A stretch of 64,000 nucleotides of DNA, taken from assembly GCF_000817815.1 (NCBI RefSeq), contig NZ_JPRD01000011.1, forward strand, positions 186,001 through 250,000, written 5' to 3'. The stretch is from Vibrio owensii CAIM 1854 = LMG 25443 (GTDB taxonomy: Bacteria; Pseudomonadota; Gammaproteobacteria; Enterobacterales; Vibrionaceae). This document shows positions 45,771 through 55,341 of the stretch, piece by piece (positions within the stretch are counted from its first letter, which is position 1; every line of letters starts with the position of its first letter). A program made the translations under genes and the position numbers. A model generated the notes under the pieces. The model was not told the DNA's origin. It was given only the letters and a program-made list of their open reading frames with translations, and searched no databases.

Positions 45771-46625
45771 ATGAATACATTAGAAAAAATTCAAAAAAAC
45801 CTGGAGAATTTCAGTAAGTCAGAGCGCAAAGTTGCGGAAGTAATTATGGCGTCTCCACAAACTGCAATTCATTCAAGCATTGCAACGTTAGCTAAAATGG
45901 CTGACGTGAGTGAGCCTACTGTTAACCGTTTCTGTCGTCGTCTGGATACTAAAGGTTTCCCAGATTTTAAACTTCACCTTGCGCAAAGCCTTGCCAATGG
46001 TACGCCTTACGTAAACCGTAATGTCGAAGAAGACGATGGTCCGGATGCATACACGCACAAGATTTTCGAATCGACAATGGCGTGTTTGGACGTAGCGAAA
46101 AACAGTCTTGATTCGATGCAAGTTAACCGAGCGGTTGATCTTCTGACTCAAGCTAAGCGCATCTCATTCTTCGGTCTAGGTGCTTCTTCTGCTGTTGCAC
46201 GAGACGCTCAAAACAAGTTTATTCGCTTCAATATTCCAATTACTTGTTTCGAAGATATCGTGATGCAACGCATGAGCTGCATCAACTGTAGTGACAATGA
46301 CGTTATCGTTCTGATTTCTCATACAGGTCGTACTAAGAGTCAAGTTGAGATTGCAAACCTTGCTCGTGAAAACGGCGCGACAGTTATTGCCATCACAGCA
46401 AAAGACTCACCGCTAGAAAAAGCGAGTTCACTGGCTATCACGCTAGATGTACCTGAAGACACAGACGTATACATGCCAATGGCAAGTCGTGTGGTGCAAA
46501 TGACGGTCATCGATGTGCTAGCAACAGGCTTCACGCTACGCCGTGGTACTGGTTTCCGTGAGAACTTGAAGCGAGTAAAAGACGCGCTGAAAGACAGCCG
46601 CTACGACAAGCTAAGTCAATACTAA
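45771..46625 (+). CDS. hexR: HexR, RpiR-family repressor of central carbon metabolism
   Basis: 284 residues from the ATG at 45771 (MNTLEKIQKNLENFSKSERK), aligned with E. coli HexR; a GTG nine bases upstream is the alternative. N-terminal HTH_6 (IATLAKMADVSEPTVNRFCR) and C-terminal SIS sugar-phosphate domain (FFGLGASSAVARDA, VLISHTGRTKSQVEIA). HexR senses KDPG and controls glucose/Entner-Doudoroff and gluconeogenic genes. A weak HexR-like palindrome (TGTAG-TTT-TTACA) lies at 45566-45578. A terminator follows the gene. Confidence 0.93.
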   Translation: MNTLEKIQKNLENFSKSERKVAEVIMASPQTAIHSSIATLAKMADVSEPTVNRFCRRLDTKGFPDFKLHLAQSLANGTPYVNRNVEEDDGPDAYTHKIFESTMACLDVAKNSLDSMQVNRAVDLLTQAKRISFFGLGASSAVARDAQNKFIRFNIPITCFEDIVMQRMSCINCSDNDVIVLISHTGRTKSQVEIANLARENGATVIAITAKDSPLEKASSLAITLDVPEDTDVYMPMASRVVQMTVIDVLATGFTLRRGTGFRENLKRVKDALKDSRYDKLSQY

Positions 46626-46655
46626 CGAATCGACTTAGTCAGTAATAAAAAATAG

Positions 46656-46683
46656 AAAGGGGAGCTAAATAGCTCCCCTTTTC
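46656..46683. terminator. Bidirectional terminator hexR / Fe-ADH
   Basis: AAAGGGGAGCT / AGCTCCCCTTT forms an 11-bp stem with an AAAT loop, followed by T residues, between convergent genes. Confidence 0.88.
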
Positions 46684-46703
46684 GTATCTGGTTGATCGTA
46701 TTT

Positions 46704-47948
46704 CTATTGATTCACATCCGAAAGGTCGGAACGTGACTCCAACACCTCTACTGAGCTGACATGTTGGCTACCTTCACTCTCGCCTATGCAGACATCACTG
46801 CAATCACAAACTTGGCGAAGAATGTACACCAAACGATCTTGCGTAAGCGGTAATGGATTACCTTTGATGGCAACTGACTTTAGTGCATCATCGGCGACTT
46901 GCTCAAACGACGTCTGGCACACACCAAATTTACCAAGCTGAGGCAATTCAAGCTTATCCAGCACCATTCTCACCCAAAGTACGCCATCATGTTCGTTGGC
47001 ATTGGTTCTTTCCGTGACGAGTTGTGCCAATCGCTTGTAACGGCTTATCACATCACTGCGCCCTGCTCTTTTTGCGGCATTGATGTTTTCTTGCATAACA
47101 TGAGGAGCCAAACGCGCAGTAATAACACTGTGTGGCGCATCGAGCTTGCCACCTAGTGCAGAGGCTAATCCGTGCGCCGCACCAAGTTTAGCGTTGGTGA
47201 TGGCCATCCCGCCTAAAAGTGCCGCAAAAGAAAGGTCTGCTCTGGCCTTATGATTATCCTGTTTACAGCCCGCAATGACCGAACGACTTAATCGACGTAA
47301 TCCCTCTTCACACACCATATCGGTGAGAGGGTTTGGATCACCACATACGTATGCTTCCATCAAATGCGTGAAAGCATCCATTGCTCCGCGACCAGAGGTA
47401 TATTGGTCAGTGCCATAGGTTAAGGTTGGATCGACTATCGCCACATCAGCGAGCATTTCCGGACTTCTTAAACTGACCTTCACTTGGTCTTGCCCGGATT
47501 TAAGTACGGCGTTTCTGGTTACCTCAGAACCGGTGCTTGCCGTTGTAGGAATCGCAATAAAATGAATCGGTTTGGTTTTTAAAGGTACGTTTCGTCCAAC
47601 CACTTCGACGTAATCATAGACATCACCTTGGTTGGGAATGATCGCGGCAAGTGCTTTGCCCATATCAATGACACTGCCTCCGCCAATCGCAATGACCATG
47701 TCAGGTTGAAACTTGCGCCCAAGCACTGCAGTTTCTTCCACCATGGTGATATTGGGTTCGCCATTGATGGCGACGTGTTGATAACGCATGTTCTGCGCTT
47801 TTAGATAATTAATGATAGGTGTGGCTCGTTGCGTGTCTTTACCAGTGACCAGTAAAACGCTATAGCCAAATTGATTGATTACAGACAGCGAAGATTGGAG
47901 CGCTCCCTCGCCGAAGATAATCCGTGTCGCAGTCATAAACTGAAACAT
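46704..47948 (-). CDS. Iron-containing alcohol dehydrogenase
   Basis: 414 residues. I start it at the ATG at 47948 (MFQFMTATRIIFGEG), with GGAGG seven bases before; the frame opens nine codons earlier. NAD-binding GGGSVIDMGKA and metal ligands MDAFTH (D and H) and AHGLASALGGKLDAPH (two H) are intact, so catalysis is likely. The C-terminus extends about 40 residues beyond the family norm and carries a Cys cluster (CDCSDVC). The substrate alcohol cannot be told from the sequence. Confidence 0.88.
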   Translation of the reverse strand: MFQFMTATRIIFGEGALQSSLSVINQFGYSVLLVTGKDTQRATPIINYLKAQNMRYQHVAINGEPNITMVEETAVLGRKFQPDMVIAIGGGSVIDMGKALAAIIPNQGDVYDYVEVVGRNVPLKTKPIHFIAIPTTASTGSEVTRNAVLKSGQDQVKVSLRSPEMLADVAIVDPTLTYGTDQYTSGRGAMDAFTHLMEAYVCGDPNPLTDMVCEEGLRRLSRSVIAGCKQDNHKARADLSFAALLGGMAITNAKLGAAHGLASALGGKLDAPHSVITARLAPHVMQENINAAKRAGRSDVISRYKRLAQLVTERTNANEHDGVLWVRMVLDKLELPQLGKFGVCQTSFEQVADDALKSVAIKGNPLPLTQDRLVYILRQVCDCSDVCIGESEGSQHVSSVEVLESRSDLSDVNQ

Positions 47949-48307
47949 ACACTTCCTCCCCAAACAACAACTCATACTAGAGTGCTATGCTTTCAGCAAA
48001 AAAAAGTTGACCGAGTGCACCTTGCCGCCATTAACCCTTCAAAAAGTGTGTTTTTATGCGTCACTTCACATACTTAACTGCAGCGATTGTGCGGTTAAGA
48101 ATCATCCCCAAAAGTGACTTTTCTTGGCTTTAAGCTTAGTGCGTGTTTAGTTTTTATACGATAGATTTCACCTATCGAGCCAAGAGGTAAATGCTGCTTT
48201 ATTTCCGTATCTGGATCGGGCATAGTTATCCCAACAAACGAAAGCATGTACCGACATGACGTCTAGTTGTGCTTTCAACAAGAATAGATTTTAGGAGAAA
48301 TAAGATT
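47949..48307. other. Intergenic region before grxA
   Basis: About 360 bases. CGATAG / CTATCG (48159-48177) forms a short hairpin. I see no gene and no clear OxyR-type site. Confidence 0.35.
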
Positions 48308-48574
48308 ATGTTCGTAGTTATCTTTGGTCGCCCAGCTTGCCCATTCTGTGTTCGCGCAAAAGAGCACGCAGAGACACTTAAAGCAAAACGTGATGACTTC
48401 AACTACCGTTACGTAGACATCCATGCTGAAGGTATTTCTAAAGCTGACCTAGAGAAAACAGTTGGTAAGCCAGTAGAAACTGTTCCTCAAATCTTCATCG
48501 ACCAAACGCACATCGGTGGTTGTGATGACTTTGAAGCTTACGCAAAAGAGCACCTAGGTCTATTCGACGAGTAA
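48308..48574 (+). CDS. grxA: Glutaredoxin 1
   Basis: 88 residues from the ATG at 48308 (MFVVIFGRPACPFC); an upstream in-frame ATG would add 13 residues not seen in the family. The redox motif is CPFC (11-14), and TVPQIFIDQTHIGGCDDFEA is the glutathione-binding part. It reduces disulfides, including ribonucleotide reductase, with glutathione. It is followed by a terminator and then ybjL, as in E. coli where the two genes are also neighbours. Confidence 0.95.
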   Translation: MFVVIFGRPACPFCVRAKEHAETLKAKRDDFNYRYVDIHAEGISKADLEKTVGKPVETVPQIFIDQTHIGGCDDFEAYAKEHLGLFDE

Positions 48575-48593
48575 TTCGAATAACTGATTTTTT

Positions 48594-48620
48594 AAAAGCC
48601 GCTATTAGCGGCTTTTTTAT
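48594..48620 (+). terminator. Terminator of grxA
   Basis: AAAAGCCGC / GCGGCTTTT forms a 9-bp stem with a TATTA loop and runs into T residues. Confidence 0.88.
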
Positions 48621-48754
48621 TATGTATTCAAATTGTTACTCCCCTACGTCAAGTAATAGTAAAACCTAAAAAATTTCACTTATCTTTTTGCTATATTTAG
48701 TTACAATTCGAAATTCTTAATTTTTATTTGGCACACACCTTACCGAGCCACGCT

Positions 48755-50437
48755 GTGAACATAGACGTCGTACACCTTCTTGAACAAAACCCCATTCTTC
48801 TAATCTTCGTCGTATTAGCAATTGGTCTTGCCATTGGTAAAATTCGCTTTGGAAAGCTGCAGTTAGGTAATTCCATTGGCGTTCTCATTACGTCTCTCGT
48901 AATGGGCCATCTTGGCTTTTCTTTTAATGCAGAAGCACTGACCATCGGCTTTATGCTGTTTATCTACTGTGTGGGTATTGAAGCGGGCCCAAACTTCTTC
49001 GGCATATTTTTCCGAGACGGTAAGCATTACTTTATTTTGAGTATGACCGTACTCGTTTCTGCGGTAGGTCTCACCTATTTCTGCAGCCACTATATGGGCC
49101 TCGATTTTGGTTTGTCTGCCGGTATGATGGCAGGTGCCCTTACTGCGACGCCTGTTCTGGTAGGTGCACAAGATGCGCTCAACTCTGGCCTTGCAACCAT
49201 TCCACGTAATATGGATTTCTCTTTGGTATTAGAAAATCTATCGGTTGGTTATGCGATGGCTTATCTGGTGGGTTTGATCAGTATGATTATGTTCGCCAAA
49301 CTGCTGCCAAAACTGCAAAAACAGAACCTATCGGATTCAGCTCAGCAAATTGCGCAAGAACGTGGCCTAGGCAACTCTAGTCAACGTAAGGTTTACTTGC
49401 CAATCATCCGTGCATACCGCGTTGGTCCTGAGCTAATTGACTGGACAGATGGTAAAAACCTTCGAGAATTGGGCATTTATCGCCAGACAGGTTGTTACAT
49501 CGAACGTATTCGTCGTAACGGCATTTTGGCACATCCAGACGGTGACGCAATCCTGCAAGAAGGTGACGAAATCGCACTAGTGGGCTTCCCAGACAGCCAC
49601 GCACGTCTTGACCCAAGTTTCCGTAACGGTAAAGAAGTATTCGACCGTAACCTACTTGACCTTCGAATTGTCGAAGAAGAGATCGTGGTTAAAAGTGACG
49701 CGATTGCAGGTAAGCGCTTGTCTGATTTGAACCTATCTGAATTCGGCTGTTTCTTGAACCGCGTAGTGCGTGCTCAAATTGAAATGCCTATGGATTTAGA
49801 CATCGTTCTGGCCAAAGGTGACGTACTCCAAGTAAGTGGAGAGAAAAGCCGTGTTCATGGTCTTGCTGAGAAAATCGGTTTCATCTCGATCCACAGTCAA
49901 ATGGCAGACTTACTTGCGTTCTGTAGCTTCTTTATTCTAGGCATTATGTTTGGTTTGGTGACAATGACGTTTGGTCAGGTGTCATTCAGCCTAGGCAACG
50001 CCGTTGGCCTATTGCTTTCAGGCATCACGTTGGGCTTCCTACGAGCGAACCACCCTACTTTCGGTTATGTACCGCAAGGGGCATTGAATATGGTCAAAGA
50101 CTTAGGTTTGATGTTCTTTATGGTTGGCATCGGCTTAAGCGCCGGTGGCAAGATGTTCGAACACTTAACTCAAGTGGGTCCGCAGATCATCGGTTTGGCG
50201 TTTATCGTTAGCGTTGTGCCTGTCGTTCTTGCATACCTAGTTGGCGCTTACGTGCTTAAAATGAACCGTGCACTACTCTTTGGTGCCATCATCGGTGCTC
50301 GTACATGTGCACCAGCAATGGACGTAGTGAACGAATACGCGAAGTCGACGATTCCAGCACTTGGCTACGCAGGTACGTACGCGATTGCCAATATCTTGAT
50401 GACCCTAGCTGGTACTATTCTGATTATTCTGAGTTAA
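48755..50437 (+). CDS. ybjL: YbjL-family putative transporter (AspT/YidE type with two RCK_C domains)
   Basis: I start it at the GTG at 48755 ([18 protein letters not shown]), as in YbjL proteins; a TTG nine codons earlier also fits the frame. 560 residues: helices in two blocks (about 10-190 and 380-560), with two TrkA-C/RCK_C-type regulatory domains between ([48 protein letters not shown]). [20 protein letters not shown] is a conserved transport segment. The substrate is unknown; aspartate/alanine exchange is the related precedent. Confidence 0.87.
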   Translation: MNIDVVHLLEQNPILLIFVVLAIGLAIGKIRFGKLQLGNSIGVLITSLVMGHLGFSFNAEALTIGFMLFIYCVGIEAGPNFFGIFFRDGKHYFILSMTVLVSAVGLTYFCSHYMGLDFGLSAGMMAGALTATPVLVGAQDALNSGLATIPRNMDFSLVLENLSVGYAMAYLVGLISMIMFAKLLPKLQKQNLSDSAQQIAQERGLGNSSQRKVYLPIIRAYRVGPELIDWTDGKNLRELGIYRQTGCYIERIRRNGILAHPDGDAILQEGDEIALVGFPDSHARLDPSFRNGKEVFDRNLLDLRIVEEEIVVKSDAIAGKRLSDLNLSEFGCFLNRVVRAQIEMPMDLDIVLAKGDVLQVSGEKSRVHGLAEKIGFISIHSQMADLLAFCSFFILGIMFGLVTMTFGQVSFSLGNAVGLLLSGITLGFLRANHPTFGYVPQGALNMVKDLGLMFFMVGIGLSAGGKMFEHLTQVGPQIIGLAFIVSVVPVVLAYLVGAYVLKMNRALLFGAIIGARTCAPAMDVVNEYAKSTIPALGYAGTYAIANILMTLAGTILIILS

Positions 50438-50504
50438 TCACTTTAAGTGGCGTTGCAGAACAGTTTATGGAGCGCTCCTTACTCAATACAAAGATTCAAG
50501 ACAC

Positions 50505-50535
50505 AAAAAAGGCGCTCATCGAGCGCCTTTTTTAA
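50505..50535. terminator. Bidirectional terminator ybjL / fabV
   Basis: AAAAAAGGCGCTC / GAGCGCCTTTTTT is an almost perfect stem with an ATC loop, flanked by A and T runs. Confidence 0.88.
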
Positions 50536-50550
50536 TTCCGTTAGAAACGA

Positions 50551-51753
50551 TTAGATTTGAGTGAAATCTGTTTCTACTGCTGGGTTCACGTCTGCTTCGT
50601 AATCCACACCGTCAACACCGAAGCCAAATAGCTTCAAGAACTCTTCTTTGTACTCAACGTAGTCAGTCAGTTCTTTTAGGTTTTCAGAGGTGATTTGTGG
50701 CCATAGGTCACGACAGTGTTGTTGGATATCTTCACGTAGTTCCCAGTCATCCAGACGTAGACGGTTCACTTCATCTACTTCTGCTGCGCTGCCGTCTTCT
50801 TTGTATAGACGTTGGCTGAACATACGGAAGATCTGCTCCATACAACCTTCGTGTACGCCTTCTTCACGCATTTTCTTGAATACCATAGCGATGTATAAAG
50901 GCATTACAGGAATTGCAGAACTTGCTTGAGTCACAACAGACTTAAGTACCGCTACGTTTGCGCTACCGCCAGTTGTAGACAGTTTCTCGTTAAGTGCTGC
51001 AGCTGCGCGGTCTAGATCCATTTTCGCTTTACCTAGCGCACCATCCCAGTAGATCGGCCAAGTTAGCTCAGTACCGATGTAGCTGTATGCCACTGTTTTA
51101 CAACCATCTGCTAGAACGCCAGCTTCTGATAGTGCGTTAATCCATAGTTCCCAGTCTTCACCGCCCATTACGGTTACTGTGTCTTGGATTTCTTGCTCAG
51201 TAGCAGGCTCTACGCTTGCTTCGATGATGACGTCTTTGTTTGTATCAACAGCAGTCGACGTGTATGTCTCACCGATAGGCTTAAGTGCTGAACGGATCAG
51301 TTCACCCGTTTCTGGCATTTTACGTACTGGAGAAGCCAGTGAGTAAACCACCATATCTACCTGACCAAGGTCTTCTTTGATCAGATCGATTGTTTTCTGT
51401 TTTGCTTCATTTGAGAACGCGTCACCGTTTAGGCTTTTCGCGTATAGACCCTCTTCACGAGCTAGCTTTTCAAATGCAACAGAGTTGTAAAAACCTGCTG
51501 TACCTGGCTTCTTCTCTGTGCCTTCTTTTTCGAAGAAAACACCGATAGTTGAAGCGCCGCCACCAAATGCCGCAGCGATACGAGAAGATAGGCCGTAGCC
51601 ACTTGATGCACCCACAACAAGAACGCGTTTTGGTGCGTTTTTAATTGGGCCTTGTGCTTTAGTGTAAGCAATTTGTTCTTTTACGTTAGCTTCACAACCC
51701 ACTGGGTGCGTAGTAGTACAGATAAATCCACGAATTCTAGGTTTGATGATCAT
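50551..51753 (-). CDS. fabV: FabV trans-2-enoyl-ACP reductase
   Basis: 400 residues. The ATG at 51753 ([10 protein letters not shown]) is preferred over the TTG two codons earlier; AAGGA lies nine bases upstream. Catalytic Tyr235 and Lys244 (Y-x8-K in [10 protein letters not shown]) have the same numbering as characterised Fab[13 protein letters not shown] is the NADH-binding site. It performs the last step of fatty-acid elongation and is naturally triclosan-tolerant. Position next to fadE and psrA gives a lipid synthesis/degradation cluster. Confidence 0.96.
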   Translation of the reverse strand: MIIKPRIRGFICTTTHPVGCEANVKEQIAYTKAQGPIKNAPKRVLVVGASSGYGLSSRIAAAFGGGASTIGVFFEKEGTEKKPGTAGFYNSVAFEKLAREEGLYAKSLNGDAFSNEAKQKTIDLIKEDLGQVDMVVYSLASPVRKMPETGELIRSALKPIGETYTSTAVDTNKDVIIEASVEPATEQEIQDTVTVMGGEDWELWINALSEAGVLADGCKTVAYSYIGTELTWPIYWDGALGKAKMDLDRAAAALNEKLSTTGGSANVAVLKSVVTQASSAIPVMPLYIAMVFKKMREEGVHEGCMEQIFRMFSQRLYKEDGSAAEVDEVNRLRLDDWELREDIQQHCRDLWPQITSENLKELTDYVEYKEEFLKLFGFGVDGVDYEADVNPAVETDFTQI

Positions 51754-51881
51754 ATTCAACTTCCTTTAAAAAACGTTGCTAGGATAAAAGGTTCAGCCCT
51801 ACTTCGCACCTAATTTCTGTAAAAATGCTGCGAAAATGCAAGTGGTTGGAGCACTCAGCCGAAAAGCAAAAGCCTTAAACA

Positions 51882-51909
51882 CAAAAAAGCACCTCAATTG
51901 AGGTGCTTC
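51882..51909 (-). terminator. Terminator of fadE
   Basis: AAGCACCTCAA / TTGAGGTGCTT is a perfect 11+11 palindrome. On the minus strand it runs into TTTTTTGTG, after the fadE stop. Confidence 0.85.
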
Positions 51910-51931
51910 TCTCATTTTATACTCAAGTACT

Positions 51932-54217
51932 TCATGCTGCTGAGTTCAGATGCGATTTTTTCGTGGTCACATTGGTACGAACTTCTGAGAAATCGTGGCT
52001 AAAGTAGTCGACTTGAATCGCTTTGTAGCGCAACTTATCTGCCGCCATGATTTGGTCGATTTCTTGCTCTGTCAGTACCTCTGCTTCAAACGCTTGCTGT
52101 AGACGGTCATGCAGCAAGCCTTTACGAGCTACTTTGCCATCTTTCGCCGCTTTCATCAGTTTACGCTCTAGAGGCTTCACATCGTACATCGCTAAGAACG
52201 CACGCTCCATCAGACCAACGCTGTCGTCCTCTGCTTTACCGATGTAACACAAGCTCGTCATACGGTCACGTTGTGCTCCTGGTGTCATCATTGCTTCTGC
52301 TAGGCTTACACACAGCTCGTCGCTTGGCGCTTTGAAGTGATTACCTAATGGGAATAACAAGCCTTTTAGAACGCCACCAACGTATTTCACAGGGAAGTTT
52401 GAATACGCTTCATTTAGCGACTTCGAAGCGTTGTACAAACAGTGCTGAACGGCATAGTGTACAAAGTTCAAATCACCTTGTTGGCGGCCTTCATCTTCGT
52501 ATTTCTTAAGCGCCGCTGACGCCATGTATAGATAGCTCAAACCATCACCAAGACGTGCAGAGATCATCTCTTTACGTTTCAGGTCACCGCCCAACGTTAG
52601 CATTGCAAAGTCTGCACTCACTGCCAGTGCACGGCTTAGGCGAGTGATGTCTTTGTAATATTGCTGTGTAGGACCACTCATGTGCGCTTTCACGAAGCGA
52701 GAACCTGTCAGTGCCGCACCCAACGCACCAAAAGTGTTACCCATTGCGTGTTTGATGTGTTTGAACAGCAGATCATCAAACTCTTTTGCGCCTTCTTTCG
52801 AGTCTGGGTTTGCAGCAGCTTCCATCTCTTTCAACACGTATGGATGACAACGTGTCGCACCTTGACCGAAGATCATTAGGTTACGAGTTAGGATGTTTGC
52901 CCCTTCAACCGTAATCGCGACTGGAATACCTAGATAGTGTTTCGCTAAGTAGTTCATCGGACCATCTTGAATCGCTCGACCCGCGTGAATATCGAAAGAA
53001 TCGTTCAGGATAGTACGAGCCATTTCTGTCATGTGGTATTTGGCAATTGCGGTCACGATGCCCGGTTTCTCCTTCATATCCAGAGAAGTCGTCGTCAGCG
53101 TACGTGTCGCCTCAAGCAGGTAAGTCAAACCGCCAATACGGCCCATTGCTTCTGCCACACCTTCAAACTTACCAATCGACATACCAAACTGCTTACGAAC
53201 GTATGCATAAGCGCCAGTAGTACGCGTAGTAAGGTGACCAATCGCGGTACCTAATGCAGGAAGGGAAATACCGCGACCGGCCGATAGACACTCAACCAGC
53301 ATACGCCAGCCTTTACCTGCGTATTCTGAACCACCAATCAGCCATTCCATAGGAATGAACACGTCGTTACCACGAGTAGGACCGTTCATAAACGCAGAAC
53401 CTAGCGGGTCGTGACGCTCACCAATCTCCACACCTTCATGGTCGGCAGGAATCAATGCACAGGTGATACCAACGTCTTTCTTGTCGCCAAGCAGACCATC
53501 AGGGTCTTGAAGCTTGAACGCCAAGCCAAGTACGGTTGCTACCGGAGCTAGAGTGATGTAACGCTTGTTCCAGCTAACACGAATACCAAGGACTTCTTCA
53601 CCCTCATGCATGCCGTAACACACCACGCCTTGGTCAGGAATCCCGCCCGCATCTGAGCCAGCTTCAGGGCCAGTCAATGCGAAACAAGGGATATCAGTAC
53701 CGTCCGCTAGACGTGGCAGCCAGTAATCTTTCTGTTCTTGAGTACCATAGTGAGAAAGCAGCTCACCTGGACCAAGAGAGTTTGGTACCATCACAGACAC
53801 TGCCGCACTGATGCTTCGTGTTGCAATGCGAGATACGATAGTTGAGTTAGCCAGAGCAGAAAACTCGCGGCCACCATACTCTTTTGAAATGATCAGTGAG
53901 AAGAAACGCTCTTTGCGTAAGAAATCCCAAACCTCAGGTGGAAGATCTCGATCATCTTTCACGATTTGTTGGTCATTAAGCATTTCAAGCAGTGTTTCGA
54001 GTTCATTATCCATAAAAGCTTGCTCTTCAGAAGACAATGCAGGCTTTGGATAATGATGTAACGTTGTAAAGTTAGGCTTGCCAGAGAACAACTCTGCATC
54101 CCACCAAACGCTACCCGCTTCCATTGCTTCTTTTTCAGTGCTCGACAATGGAGGCAATACTTTCTTAAACATTTTGAATGCTGGGTCACTAATCCATTTT
54201 CTTCGTAGAGAGCTCAT
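51932..54217 (-). CDS. fadE: Acyl-CoA dehydrogenase
   Basis: 761 residues, catalysing the first FAD-dependent step of beta-oxidation. GPEAGSDAGGIPDQGV, GPTRGNDVFIPMEWLIGG and the Glu in VEGANILTRNLMIFGQGA are typical of FadE. It lacks the hydrophobic N-terminal extension of E. coli FadE (814) and begins directly MSSLRRKWISDPAFK. It is preceded by psrA in the same direction (69 bases between), and the sigma-E sRNA gene lies divergently beyond psrA. Confidence 0.93.
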   Translation of the reverse strand: MSSLRRKWISDPAFKMFKKVLPPLSSTEKEAMEAGSVWWDAELFSGKPNFTTLHHYPKPALSSEEQAFMDNELETLLEMLNDQQIVKDDRDLPPEVWDFLRKERFFSLIISKEYGGREFSALANSTIVSRIATRSISAAVSVMVPNSLGPGELLSHYGTQEQKDYWLPRLADGTDIPCFALTGPEAGSDAGGIPDQGVVCYGMHEGEEVLGIRVSWNKRYITLAPVATVLGLAFKLQDPDGLLGDKKDVGITCALIPADHEGVEIGERHDPLGSAFMNGPTRGNDVFIPMEWLIGGSEYAGKGWRMLVECLSAGRGISLPALGTAIGHLTTRTTGAYAYVRKQFGMSIGKFEGVAEAMGRIGGLTYLLEATRTLTTTSLDMKEKPGIVTAIAKYHMTEMARTILNDSFDIHAGRAIQDGPMNYLAKHYLGIPVAITVEGANILTRNLMIFGQGATRCHPYVLKEMEAAANPDSKEGAKEFDDLLFKHIKHAMGNTFGALGAALTGSRFVKAHMSGPTQQYYKDITRLSRALAVSADFAMLTLGGDLKRKEMISARLGDGLSYLYMASAALKKYEDEGRQQGDLNFVHYAVQHCLYNASKSLNEAYSNFPVKYVGGVLKGLLFPLGNHFKAPSDELCVSLAEAMMTPGAQRDRMTSLCYIGKAEDDSVGLMERAFLAMYDVKPLERKLMKAAKDGKVARKGLLHDRLQQAFEAEVLTEQEIDQIMAADKLRYKAIQVDYFSHDFSEVRTNVTTKKSHLNSAA

Positions 54218-54286
54218 AGTTCAGATCCTTTTGTTCACGTCACCGCTCGCGGCTTTCACTTATCTTTTTTATTGATTTAATGTTTT

Positions 54287-54913
54287 TTACTTAGCGGACA
54301 TACCTGCCGACAAGTAAGGAATCAGTAGGTCAACGACAGACTTCACGTCCACCTCTTTTTCAAATTTGCTTTCTGCAATCTCGGTTAACGCTTGGCTCGA
54401 TGCCATAGTGAAAACACAAGTGCCAAGTGTGAAATGTAATCTCCAGAAAAGTTGTTCTTCAGTCATTTCAGGGTTTGCCTTCATGATGGAGAACATAAAC
54501 AGGTTCAACACTTCTTCATATCTTGTACTGATAAACCAACGTAAATGGCCTTGTACATCGGTGTATCCTCGACCAATCAGCAGCATAAATAACGCTGTGC
54601 CGTTCGGTCTCACGTCATTCAGTGCACGTAAAGGTAAACGTAGCGATTCAAACACTTCATCCATGTTGTAATCGTCGCGTGTGTTTAACTCGATCAAAGA
54701 CGTTTTGATGCTCGGCATTAGCGCCTCTAAATATCGGTCTAGTACTGCCCTTACAAGCGTTTTCTTGTCGCCAAAGTGGTAGTTGACCGAAGCTAGGTTC
54801 ACGTTCGCCTTGCCAGTAATGGTTCTCAGTGATGTGTCATTGAAGCCGTATTCTGCAAATAGTCCTTCTGCTACATCGAGTATTTTTTCTTTTGTTGTAC
54901 TTCTCGGGGCCAT
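54287..54913 (-). CDS. psrA: TetR-family fatty-acid-responsive regulator, PsrA type
   Basis: 208 residues from the ATG at 54913 (MAPRSTTKEKILD); the frame opens 20 codons earlier, but homologues begin here. HTH (GFNDTSLRTITGKANVNLASVNYHFG) matches Pseudomonas PsrA very closely, as does the end (HFTLGTCVFTMASSQALTEIAES, YLSAGM). PsrA binds long-chain acyl-CoA and controls fadE-type genes. Its own operator appears 18 bases upstream of the start. Confidence 0.88.
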   Translation of the reverse strand: MAPRSTTKEKILDVAEGLFAEYGFNDTSLRTITGKANVNLASVNYHFGDKKTLVRAVLDRYLEALMPSIKTSLIELNTRDDYNMDEVFESLRLPLRALNDVRPNGTALFMLLIGRGYTDVQGHLRWFISTRYEEVLNLFMFSIMKANPEMTEEQLFWRLHFTLGTCVFTMASSQALTEIAESKFEKEVDVKSVVDLLIPYLSAGMSAK

Positions 54914-54930
54914 TTCAATCACTCGTATTA

Positions 54931-54944
54931 AACAACTGTTTGAA
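54931..54944. promoter_or_regulatory. PsrA-type operator at the psrA start
   Basis: On the minus strand the site reads CAAAC-AGTT-GTTTA, close to the PsrA consensus (G/C)AAAC-N2-4-GTTT(G/C). Only the last base deviates. It sits 18-31 bases before the ATG, where bound PsrA would block its own transcription. Confidence 0.6.
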
Positions 54945-55085
54945 AATATACTCCCGAAACTTGAGATTAACAAATGATTAACATCACATTTTCACTCATT
55001 GGTCTGACCAGGCGAGGAAAGTGTGCAGTTAACGAGATGAATTTAAAGCGGTTCTTGTTTTGTGAAAAAAACTTCTAAAAAAAAT

Positions 55086-55113
55086 GGAACTGTTTGGAAT
55101 TGTTCCGGTCTGA
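55086..55113 (+). promoter_or_regulatory. Sigma-E promoter of the sRNA gene
   Basis: GGAACT (-35), a 17-base spacer and TCTGA (-10) fit the RpoE consensus GGAACTT-N15-16-TCnAA/TCTGA. No protein gene lies downstream on this strand, only a terminator-ended transcript. Confidence 0.65.
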
Positions 55114-55119
55114 ATTACT

Positions 55120-55249
55120 GTAACAACTAGGGCATTTAAAGTTTTACTGGCCGTCAAACTTGTTTCTATCTAGTTGCTACATTGCTGCTTTTTCTTATTA
55201 ACTCCTATGTTTGTATCCGCCCAGACACTTTTTCGTCTGGGCTTTTTTT
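55120..55249 (+). ncRNA. vrrA: VrrA-like sigma-E-dependent small RNA
   Basis: Candidate sRNA of about 130 nt starting just after the sigma-E promoter and ending in an intrinsic terminator (GCCCAGAC / GTCTGGGC plus seven T). In V. cholerae the sigma-E sRNA VrrA (140 nt) lies beside VC1741, a TetR gene next to fadE and fabV (VC1738-VC1740). The same neighbours are seen here, so this is most likely its orthologue. VrrA represses outer-membrane protein mRNAs such as ompA and ompT and affects vesicle formation. Identity rests on synteny, promoter and length, not on an alignment. Confidence 0.72.
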
Positions 55250-55250
55250 C
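55219..55250 (+). terminator. Terminator of the VrrA-like sRNA
   Basis: GCCCAGAC / GTCTGGGC forms an 8-bp stem with an 8-base loop followed by TTTTTTT. There is no + strand protein gene before it, which points to a noncoding transcript. Confidence 0.85.
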
Positions 55251-55293
55251 GTCTGTCGTTTGAGACTTTGTCAAATGACTTTCTTCTGGATAC

Positions 55294-55324
55294 AAAAAAG
55301 CCTCCCGATTTGGGAGGCTTTTAA
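55294..55324 (-). terminator. Terminator of nhaA
   Basis: AAAAGCCTCCC / GGGAGGCTTTT forms an 11-bp stem with a GATTT loop. On the minus strand it runs into T residues. Confidence 0.85.
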
Positions 55325-55341
55325 AGTGTAATCGTCTTTTC

